Source: Stomoxys calcitrans (lineage: Eukaryota; Arthropoda; Insecta; Diptera; Muscidae). Taken from it: 64,000 nucleotides of DNA. Under the pieces are notes generated by a model. That model did not search any database and was not told the origin of the DNA. It saw nothing but the letters and a program-made list of their open reading frames with translations. The DNA is taken from positions 64,074,602 to 64,138,601 of the forward strand of contig NC_081554.1 in assembly GCF_963082655.1 (NCBI RefSeq). The letters are read 5' to 3'. Of the stretch, positions 55,351 to 64,000 are shown piece after piece. How positions within the stretch are numbered: the stretch's first letter is position 1; every line of letters begins with the position of its first letter. A program made the position numbers and the translations under genes.

Positions 55351-57680
55351 GTTATCCTGCCATCCTTTATGCTGAAGACTCTTGAGAGGTTGATGGAAAC
55401 ACATCTTAGGGCAAAGATCCCTAGAGATCGCCTGTCGCGGCAGCAGCATGCATATAATAAATGCAAATCCACTGAAACAGCCCTTCACGACCTAGACGGC
55501 TACATAGAGGGTTCTCTCGCTGTGAAGAAATATACAATGGTGGCATTTCATGACATTGGAGATGCTTTCAATAACGTAAAACCGATGTCAATCTTAAAGG
55601 GGTTGGAGTTTCTAGGCACCAACTCTACCGTTAAAAAGTTTATTAATTATTTAAATACTAAAATCTTCATTACGGCAGGCTTGGGATCGGTGGATCTAAA
55701 AAGATAGGTCAGCAGAGGAACATCTCTAGGAGCATAGCCATTAACAATATATTATTGCCTGTGAAAGAAAAATGCTTAAAAGTAGTCGCGTATGCTGATG
55801 ACGTGGCAATTGCGGTAAGGGGAAAGTTTCCCAGCACTCTAAGAGATATATGGTCGCCCAAAAAGTAATTGCGGATTTTTCATATAGTCGGCGTTGACAG
55901 CTTGTGACTCTGTAATTGCATTCTTTCTTCTGTCAATTATCAGCTGCTAATTTTAGCTTGCTTTAGAAAAAAGTGTAAAAAAAGTATATTTGATTAAAAT
56001 TCATTCTAAGTTTTATTGAAAAAGCATTTACTTTCTTTTAAAAAATCCGCAATTACTTTTTGGGCAACCCAATACTTCAGGAAGGTCTATGTGCAACAGC
56101 GAAGTGGGCTACCGGTACAAATCCATGGAAAACAGAAGTAGTTCTTTTCAGGGGGAAATACAAGTTGTCGACAGTGGAACCTGTCTCCATAAGAGGAGAA
56201 AATGTTCCATATACAGAAAACGCAAAATACCTGGGTGTTTTGCTGGACAGGAAATCATATCCAACATTTTGGAAAGGGCAAGAAAGGCATATTTTGCCCT
56301 ATGCACCTGCACGAGAGCCATTAGCAAAAGTTGGGGTGTTTAGACCGCATGTCATCCCTTAGGTATATACCGCAGTTGTTAGACCTATAATGCTATATGG
56401 TGTTGTGGTCTACTGGACGAAGCTTCAAAAGTCCACCTACTGCTTAATACTTAACCTGATCCGGAGGATGGCTTGTTTGTATCATTCAATGTGTATATAC
56501 TACAGTTGTCAGACCTATAATGCTATATGGTGTTGTGGTCTACTGGACGGAGCTTCAAAAGTCCACCTACTGCTTAATACTTAACCGGATCCGGAGGATG
56601 GCTTGTTTGTGCATCACATCCGCACTGAGTACGACACCATGTGATGCACTGAATCTAGTGCTACATCTTATGCCTCTGGACATTGTGGCTAGACAAATTG
56701 CAGCAACCACTGCTGTGAGGTTAAGGGAGCTTTCTCTTTGATCATGTGGCGGCTACGGACACTACGTTATCCTTGATAAAATATACGATATTCCAGGCAG
56801 TGTGGATTACACCCTACCTGAGCCGCTTTTTGATAAAAAGTACTGTACCACTTTTTGATAGAAGCGATTGAAACTACGATTTCCTTGGTAATAGAAGTTA
56901 TATAGATTTCTATTCGGATGGTTCCAAACTAAACGACCAGGTGTGAGCTTTGTGGTGCACTCTAACGATCTGGAAACGGTCATATCGAAAAAGTTACCGG
57001 ACCACTGCAGTGTGTATCAAGCGGAGATCCTTGCAATTAAGGAAGTGGTGGAATGGCTAAGATATAATGTCATAACGACGATTGGAATAAATATCATCTC
57101 AGACAGCCAGGCAAATCCTTGAAAACGTATTTCAGAACACAAAAATTTCACTCGACTGTCGCAGATCTCTCACCAAGATGACTGAACAGTTCAAAATTCA
57201 CCTGTCCTTGGTGCCGGGCCACAGAGATATCCCAAGGAATTGTAAAGCGGATGAGCTTGCGAAACTAGGAGCTCCCCTATACATTCCAGGGATACTGGAA
57301 TCTGTGGTTATGCCTCTAGCGACATGTAAACTAAGTTTATAGAACCATGCCCGAAGGACAACGAATGATAGATGGTCACAAAGAGGAGGCTGTGAGCATT
57401 TCAAAACTATGTGGCCCAATCTAGACTAGAAGAGGTCTACCGTTTTGCTGTCACTGGCATAAACAGACGTCTCAGTCATTGTGTCCATCATGACAGGTCA
57501 CTGTCTAATCGGAAAACATGCTGACAGACTGAAGGTTGCCAGCAACGACTTTTGCAGAAACTGTGAGGACATTGAAGAAGAACAGACTATAGAATGTGTG
57601 TGTGTCCCGCACTAGCAGTCAGAAGAAGTTCCACTTTAGGCTCTTATTTCTTTGGGAACCTGTCTAATTTAGCGGATGTG
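55335..57680 (+). pseudogene. R1/Jockey-like LINE ORF2, with MITE in RT and internal duplication
   Basis: RT starts in frame at 55348 (SFMLKTLERLMETHLRAKIP, the 55348-55707 frame), stops at 55707, then continues to Y-A-D-D at 55791-55802. A MITE splits it at 55851-56072. It resumes with NSEVGY/ATAKWAT and the thumb. A ~130-bp thumb segment is tandemly duplicated (about 56364-56493 and 56494-56623). RNase H lies at about 56885-57310 (YIDFYSDGS, LVPGHRDIPGNCKADELA). A CRNCEDIEEE knuckle is at about 57553-57582. Same family as 10440-12155. Multiple stops. Confidence 0.8.
55851..56072 (+). mobile_element. mariner-derived MITE inside a LINE RT domain
   Basis: 222 bp; the left end is decayed ('tggtcgcccaaaaagtaatt'), the right end intact, with TA on both sides (55849-55850, 56073-56074). 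Same orientation as the mariner at 42871. Confidence 0.9.
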
Positions 57681-57682
57681 AA

Positions 57683-57968
57683 CACCGTAGCGCAGAGGTT
57701 AGCATGTCCGCCTATGACGCTAAACGCCTGCGTTCGAATCCTGGCGAGATCGTCAGCGGCGGTTTCCCCCTCCTATTGCTGGCAAAATTTCTGAAGTACT
57801 ATGCCATGTAAAACTTCTCTCCAAAGAGGTGTCGCACTGCTTCACGCCTTCGGACTCGGCTATAAAAAGGAGGCCTCTTATCATTGAGCTAAAAACTTGA
57901 ATCGGTCTGCAGTCATTGATATGTGAGAAGTTTGCCCCTGTTCCTTAGAGAGAAGTTTGCCCCTGTCC
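57683..57968 (+). mobile_element. tRNA-headed SINE
   Basis: Head 'caccgtagcgcagaggttagcatgtccgcc', B box 'cgttcgaatcctggcgaga' near 57731-57748, body with 'tcgcactgcttcacgcc'. The tail phrase 'agaagtttgcccctgt' is duplicated (about 57926 and 57951). Inserted at the 3' part of the LINE. Confidence 0.8.
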
Positions 57969-58735
57969 CTCGAGAGGTTCATAACCGATCTCGGTTATGA
58001 ACCTCTCGAGATGCTAGAGGTCATAATCATTATCTAATTTGGCTGAAATTTGTATGAGGTATTATAATCTGACTTGTTACAGCTGTGGTTAGTATGGTCA
58101 AAATCGGTTCATGACCTGATATAAACCGATCTCGAACCGAAATGGTCGACTGCGGCCCAAAAAATTTGCCAATAAAGAGATATCGGCCAAAGAACATGAC
58201 AAATTGTTGGAAGTCAAATTTCAGATAAATCGGACAAAAATTGCAGCTTGTAAGGGCTCAAGAAGTCAAATCGGGAGATCGGTTTATATGGGAGCTATAT
58301 CAAGTTATAGACCGATTCGGACCATACTCAGCACAGTTATTGAGAATCGTAGCAAAACACTACATGCTCAATTTCAGACAAATAGGACAAAAATTGCGGC
58401 TTGTAAGGGCTCAAACTCGCACCGTACTTGACACTGTTGGGTATGGGAGTATGGGAGTTTTATCTTAATATGAACTGATATGACTCATTTGCAATCCCCA
58501 GTGACCTTCATCAATATTAAATACCTGAGCAAATTTTCAAGCGGCTAGCTCCACGCGTTCGACCGCTATCGTGATTTCGGCAGACGGACAGACGGACTTT
58601 GCTAGATCGACTCAGAACGTCGAGACGATCAAGAATATATACACTTCATGGGGTCTTAGATGAAAATTTCTAGGTGTTACTAACTGAATGACTAGATTAA
58701 TATGCCCCCATTCTAAGGTGGTGGGTACAAAAATG
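57969..58735 (+). repeat. Family-A tandem-unit element, with palindrome at its edge
   Basis: Two to three plus units at 58190-58440 ('aagaagtcaaatcgggagatcggtttatatgggagctatatcaag') and the end block ('cagacggacagacggactttgctagatcgac', 'cttcatggggtcttaga', 'ctaaggtggtgggtac'). The left edge is a perfect 42-bp palindrome followed by antisense sequence. Frames at 58204-58468 are shadows. Confidence 0.75.
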
Positions 58736-59154
58736 GCCATCTTACTTACGCAATATACCTTACTTTGAAGAAAATTTTCAAACCTTTTCAACGATGCATA
58801 AAACATTTCCTAATTCGGATTGCAACGTTTTGCAACGGATTGCCAAGTTTTAGAAAAATTGGAGTAAAAATGTGGGTTCTATTGCAAAAATACCAAAAAT
58901 GGGACCTACACCTAAAGTTTGACCGATCTGGACCATGTTTGGCACAGCTTTATATATGTCAAAAATCTTCCTATTCTAAATTTCATCCAAATCGGATAAA
59001 TAACACTCATTTTATACGCGTAAGATGCAAATCGGTTCAGTAGATCAAAAGTTATGCCCCCAGGAGGTTAGAGAAGTCAAAAATGGACAACTTTGACACA
59101 CTGTATCAAAGATATGAACTACTGCAGCCGATTATTGAAAGCCTATGTCCTCCT
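58736..59154. repeat. Different diverged repeat
   Basis: 'acctaaagtttgaccgatctggaccatgtttggcacagcttta' resembles a unit of the tandem families, but the remainder ('caaaagttatgcccccaggaggttagagaagtcaaaaatgg') is not seen elsewhere here. No coding content. Confidence 0.4.
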
Positions 59155-59900
59155 CTACAAATGTCTAGAACATTTTCTATCGCTTTTGTACAGATAAAAA
59201 GTTGTAGACTTATTTCCATTTTTTTTTTTTTTGTTGCTGTTTAACCCACTATGCGTCATCGACTTGTTGCCATAGACCAATAACTTGACGTTGCCACAAA
59301 GGCAAAAGTCTAGAGGAGTTAAATCGCACAAACGATGCCTCCTATCGACCAGGCCATTTTTTAAAATAGGACATTCATCAAACTTGCTCTTCAATAAATC
59401 GATTGTAACATATGCCTTGTACCTTGTGACACCATCCAGTTCAAATCACATTTTGTTCAGGTCCATATCTTTCAAATCAGGCCACAAGTAGTCGGAGAGC
59501 ACGCTGCGGTAGAGCTGTCCATTCACTGTTACCTAACGATTAGCATCGTCGATGAAGAAGTATAGCTCAATGAAGCCGCCGGCATGCACACCGCACCAAC
59601 AAGTTATTATTTGTGGATGAAGTGTTGAATGAAGTTTTGAGGATTTTCATCTGAACAATAACGCATATTTTGCTTATTGACGAACCCATTAAGGCAAAAA
59701 TAAGCTTCGTCACGGAAGATGAGTTTGCTCTTACAGAAGAGGGCACTGAATTTCGGTAGTGAATTTTTAAGTTTTTGCCGACGTTGTTCGTTCGTGTAAT
59801 TTACCACGATAACAATGTTGAGTTTACCGGAAAAACTCGCAGTGACAGTTTCATGATTAGTGTAAGAATACATTAAAAAATTTAATTTAAAGTTGTAAAA
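59155..59900 (-). pseudogene. Second Tc1/mariner-superfamily transposase relic
   Basis: Minus strand: 59900-59607 has TNEQRRQKLK, an N-terminal motif, joined to DEAYFCLNGFVNKQNMRYCSDE by loss of the middle. It continues to about 59400 (HAGGFIELYFF, then KDMDLNKM.FELDGVTRY) and 59394-59250 (DRRHRLCDLTPLDFCLCGNVK). The helix-turn-helix linker is deleted, a stop lies near 59447, and an AT-run interrupts the C-terminus (59219-59232). Related to, but distinct from, the relic at 40140. Confidence 0.75.
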
Positions 59901-59924
59901 TCCTATTAGAAAATCCGTATTCTT

Positions 59925-60016
59925 GATCATCTTGAAAGGTTATGGACATCTTAAAAGGTTATGGACATCTTGAAAGGTTATGGTTATGGTCCGACGTCCG
60001 ACGGACGTCCATAACC
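59925..60016 (+). repeat. 19-bp triple repeat ending in a hairpin
   Basis: 'atcttgaaaggttatggac' occurs three times (59929-59985). It runs into an inverted repeat: GGTTATGG (59982-59989) and ACGTCC (59994-59999) pair with GGACGT (60003-60008) and CCATAACC (60009-60016). Confidence 0.75.
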
Positions 60017-60053
60017 TGAAATAGCTCCCATATCGATCGCCCGATTTGTAAAT

Positions 60054-60331
60054 GTAAATTTTGTCCATGAACATTCCACCAATGAACAGGGGAAAACTTC
60101 TCACATGTCAATGAGTCCAGTCCGATTCAAGTTTAAGCTTAATGATAAGGGGCCTCCTTTTTTGAGCCGAGTCCGAATGGCATGCCGCAGTGCGACGCCT
60201 CTTTGGAGATAAGTTTTACATGGCTTAGTACCTCACAAATTAGGTACTACCGCTGAACAATTTTTCATAGATCTCACCAGGATTCCAACCCAGGCGTTCT
60301 GCGTCATAGGCGAACAATCTAACCTCCTAAA
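60054..60331 (-). mobile_element. tRNA-headed SINE, degraded
   Basis: Inverse SINE with tail phrase 'gtccatgaacattccacc' at left, 'gcagtgcgacgcctctttggaga' in the middle, and a damaged B box ('gattccaacccagg') at 60281-60294. The middle is shortened near 60240. No clear target duplication. Confidence 0.75.
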
Positions 60332-60482
60332 TCCTATATTTGTATGACTTCTAATAGTCATGCAAAGTACGGTTCATAACTTAATGCTTGTTCTCATATA
60401 TGTTTGACGAAGTCGTTCAAAGAATGTGTCGAATGCGATCCGGTACAAAGTTTCGCCCCGGTCGAACTTAACGACTTTTTAC
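60332..60482 (-). repeat. Family-A element 5' end, antisense
   Basis: Inverse start 'gccccggtcgaacttaacgactttttacttgtt' at 60451-60483 preceded by part of one antisense unit ('gacttctaatagtcatgcaaagtacggttcataac'). Confidence 0.65.
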
Positions 60483-60483
60483 T

Positions 60484-62472
60484 TGTTACACTAGTTAATT
60501 TTTTTTCAAAACGGCAACTCTGCTTATGGCATGCAACATTAGTTTACGTTGCCTTCAATGCTTGCCCTGCATTCAATGATGGCCCTTAGATGACAATATC
60601 AGCCAGAGATAGTAATCGCGTTAAAATCCAATGACACTTATGGGTGTTATTAAAAATGAATGCAAACCAAATATCACTACGAAAGAAACTCATAAAGGCA
60701 ACAGAAACAACAACAACAACAACAACGACAACTTCGACAACCAAGATAAACAGTCTAAGAAGAAGACAAGGCGAAAATGATGACGAAAATAATAAGGCAA
60801 AGGCGATGAAGCCGAACAAAATGATAATTCCACAAATCCTTATGGTGCTCGCATCTCGATAATAACGCACACAGATGTTTGTAATTGCATTTGTGCTTTG
60901 GGGCCACCATTTCGCCTCAACCACTGTTGCCACCTACATCACGGTTTGCCACGACATCTTAGCATCAACGTCAACAACCGTCTCTTTTGGTGCAATCGAA
61001 GCGTGCTGTTCCACATCGCTGGGTCTGCACACCAAAGCCATAATGAATTCTGGAGTAGAGCAAAAGCAAAAGGAAGTGGAAAACTACAACTAGTGGAAAC
61101 AGACGAAAGGAAGCCCCTCTAATAATAATAATAATAATAATAGTACTAGTAGTAGTAGCAATGGCGTTGAAGATGTAGTGGTAGTGGCAACTGGCGTCTC
61201 ATTCATCACAATATGCAGGTGATGCTGGGTGTAATGCCGCCACGTATCACCAGCCAAGAGTAAAAGTCACACTGCCACCGAACTAACCAAGAGCTCAGAG
61301 GTGAAATTCATCAACACGTAGCGCTGCGATATAAAGACACTGGGCCATAATGACAAATGGAAGCCATAGGAATCAATTGAGTTTTTCATGTTTTCTTTTA
61401 ATTAATATTTAGTTCCCTTATTGCCTGGAGATAATAACTTGGCTGTTATTATTATCATCATCATCATCATCATCATCCACGAGTCTACATTCATTGAAAC
61501 TCTCTCTGACCCCCAGCCAATAATGGCAGGGTGTGTTTAATTTGACTTATTCAATAAGGCAGGCATTAATTAATGAGAACATGAGTCGTAGGAGACAAGA
61601 GCAAAAAGTTAATTTTGGATCAAGGAAGGAATCATAGGAGCCATTAAAAAAACATTGAAAATTGCCATTTAACATGCAGCGTTTTATACGATATCTTAAA
61701 ACGAGTATAGAATATAAGTGATTCAAAAAACAAATGGTTTCAGAGGGAAAACTTCTCCCCTCTTCTTTAAGGGAATGTTCATGGGCAAACTTTCCAAGCC
61801 ATGAATCAAATCATCATCGAATCCCTCTCTTTGTCACATTGTTCGTCTGACATCTAAATGCATCGTAGTTCACCCAAATTTGCCATCACTAAACTAACTA
61901 AACCCAGACCAAACATCTTACCGAACAAGACAGCCATAGATTTCAACTAAGATATGTCTCCACACCTAACAGACACTTGGTGAATTAGATGCAGTAAAGT
62001 GTGAAATACTTTCAGATCACATTGTCTTCTTCAGAGGCATTCCTTGCTGCTACCCTACTTTTGCATAGACCCCCCACTCTGGAGACTAAAAAGCGTTTGG
62101 GGTGGCCTTTTTGTGCATGATTAATGTAGCTTAAAAAAGGAAATTGTCTTAATCTAAAAAATCCGAATTTTTTCCGTTTAGCAGAAAGTTTAAATGATTC
62201 CACAATAAAATCGGTGACAAAAGCTTTGTACGGTAGCTAAATACAAGGTAAGGATAGTATTTGGAAAGTTTTCACTAAAAACAAAATTTCTTTAGTTTTC
62301 AATTTCACACAGGTTTCATAATTTTTTGAAAGCATATTTACTTTGTGATTACGTTTGTTAGCCCCCTAAATTGATCTAAAATCCCGAGCCAATCTTTTAT
62401 ATATTTGTCAAGTTCTTTGGACGATTTCTGTTTTTCAGAAGAAACAAAAAACTATATCTAGATATTATGATT
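60484..62472. other. Apparently single-copy DNA with microsatellites
   Basis: Not repeated in this window. Simple tracts: (AAC)n 60706-60726, (TAA)n/(TAG)n 61121-61159, (ATC)n 61446-61478. Frames at 60586-60933 (minus) and 60644-61093 (plus) are driven by these tracts and show no domain. A low-complexity exon cannot be excluded. Confidence 0.4.
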
Positions 62473-62507
62473 CCGGCCCGCTCCACTGCGCCTTCTTTTA
62501 CAATTTA

Positions 62508-64000
62508 CTAGCTGACCCGGGCCCGCTCCGCACCTTCTTTTACTTTATATGGAACAAAAGTTTCCTTGGAATATTTATTTTCGACAATTAAAAATCTTTT
62601 AGTGAAATACCATGCTATTTAACTTGACTAACAGTTTAACAATATAAGTGCCTTTGTCTGAATCCCATATGATCTTTATTGGTCTACGAATTCAAGTTTG
62701 GATGTAAGGTGTACTCCATTCTTAAAATACTTCATTTCAGACGGATATTCTCATGATGTCGGGGGAGAGGTGGTCCCCCCAATTACTTGGCCCTGAAAAA
62801 GTCTCAGCATCGTGCTCTTCTCTAAAATACCATTTATTTAAACCCCATACTGTCATTGGCTAAAGAGGAGTTTACAGGATAAGGCGTCCCCCAAACACAT
62901 GGCCCCAAAATAGGTTATCAAATTCGTTTTCTAATCTCAAATACCTTTCATTTGAGCCACATATTGGCATGGTCGAAAAATTGTAACCCTTTGGGGAAGG
63001 GATGATGCCCTAAATATATGGTTTGGATATCAAGTTCGTATTCTACTCCAAAATACCTTTATTTGAGTCCCATATTGTGATGGTCACTAAAAAATTGCTG
63101 TTTGTGGGGTATTTTGGGAAAGGGGTAGACCCCCAGAAAATTGGTCCAGAAAATGGGTATCAATTCTTGTTCTACCCCTCAATACCTTTCATTTAAGCTC
63201 CACATTGGCATAGCCGGTAAATATGCCAGATTTAAGGGTGTTTTGGGGATTGGGGTAGTCGCCAAACACTAAGCCCGGAAAATATATCAGCAACATGTTC
63301 TATTCTCATATAACTATATATCATTTATTTGAACCCCATATTGCCATTGGCCTCAAAATTGGATATCAAATTCGTTTTCTAATCTCATTTAAACTCCTTA
63401 TTGCAAAAGTAAGCAAGTACTTCCGGTTTGGGGTATTGGCCCTAAAAACTATGAATATTTAGTTCCACTTTCTTTAAGACCCAAATTGTCTTGGTGAGCA
63501 AATACGTCCTATTTGGGGGTTGTTATGGTTGTGGGACGTCAGCTAGACAGTTGGCCCCTAATGTTGATATCAGATTCATGGTCTACTCACACATACCTTT
63601 ACTTTAAGCCCCATATTTCCATAGTCGGCAAACATGACCGGTTTGGGGGGTGTTTTGGGGAATGGGCGACCACTCAGTGACTTGACCTTGAAAATATATA
63701 TCGGATTCGTGTTCCACTTTAAAAACCCTCTTATTTGAGCCTCATATTACAATAGTCAGAAAATACTTACTATTTGGGTGGTGTTGTGGGGGTGGGGTGG
63801 CCCCTTAGACACTTTTCCCGAATATTGATATCAGATTCGTGCTTTACTCCCAAAGACCTTTCATTTGAGCCCCATATAGCTGTGGTCGTAAATTTGTCCC
63901 CTTTGGGGGATGTTTTTGGTGAGAGGCGGCCCCACAAACACTTGGTCCCATATTTGGATATCAGATTCTAATTCTACACTCAAATACCTTTTATTTAAGC
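62508..64000 (-). mobile_element. Non-autonomous Helitron, runs off the window
   Basis: The 3' end is CTAG at 62508-62511 (plus 'actagctgacccgggcccgctcc') with the required flanking A/T. A second, partial end copy ('ttccggcccgctccactgcgccttcttttac') lies just outside at 62471-62501, suggesting insertion into or beside a sister element. About eight ~165-bp units follow. The other end is beyond 64000. Confidence 0.7.

Noticed and set aside
60586..60933. 115-codon minus-strand frame with Val run
   Set aside because: Driven by the (AAC)n tract; no recognisable domain.
61783..61806. Short match to the SINE tail ('gggaatgttcatgggcaaac')
   Set aside because: Too short and isolated to call an insertion.

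Overview
The window looks like heterochromatin-like or intergenic DNA of a calyptrate (muscid-type) fly. This is inferred from the repeat types: mellifera-type mariner and its 237-bp derivatives, R1/Jockey-like and RTE-like LINEs, a tRNA-headed SINE, CTAG-ended Helitrons, and long arrays of degenerate ~150-bp units bounded by 'ggtggagggtata'-type ends. I find no convincing host protein-coding gene. Nearly every coding signal belongs to a mobile element.

Layout. 1-4.9 kb: a dead RTE-clade LINE split by an antisense LINE, itself split by an R1-like LINE with a 13-bp target duplication. 4.9-10 kb: tandem-unit repeat elements carrying a LINE 3' end, three mariner MITEs and a SINE; 7.6-8.8 kb looks single copy. 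10-12.2 kb: a LINE with a chimeric tandem repeat at its start and a four-level nest of insertions. 12,218-24,936: a complete, apparently very young Ty3/Gypsy-type retrotransposon on the minus strand. 24.9-34 kb: an ORF1-like relic, tandem-unit arrays, a MITE inside a MITE and a single-copy stretch. 34-36 kb: a complete non-autonomous Helitron. 36-45 kb: repeats, a Tc1/mariner-type transposase relic, a Jockey-like LINE and the parent-type mariner. 45-51 kb: a near-perfect inverted repeat beside a long (TA)n, and a recent 1.5-kb tandem duplication. 51-64 kb: Helitron arrays, a transposon made of two 202-bp inverted arms, a LINE with a MITE in its RT domain, SINEs, a second transposase relic, and a mostly single-copy stretch at 60.5-62.5 kb.

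The most interesting object is the Gypsy element. Its Gag starts with a textbook RING-H2 finger. Its LTRs are about 3.5 kb each and seem identical apart from two A-runs. Each LTR carries a tRNA-like sequence with Pol III A and B boxes. Gag and Pol are linked by a canonical A AAA AAC minus-1 slippery heptamer followed by a GAGA-capped hairpin. Pol is one intact frame (protease, RT, RNase H, integrase). The only evident lesion is a single in-frame TGA inside gag.

In short: gag provides the particle protein plus a possible ubiquitin-ligase module, pol provides the enzymes, and the giant LTRs provide control sequence. The surrounding elements record successive waves of insertion that can be ordered from target-site duplications.
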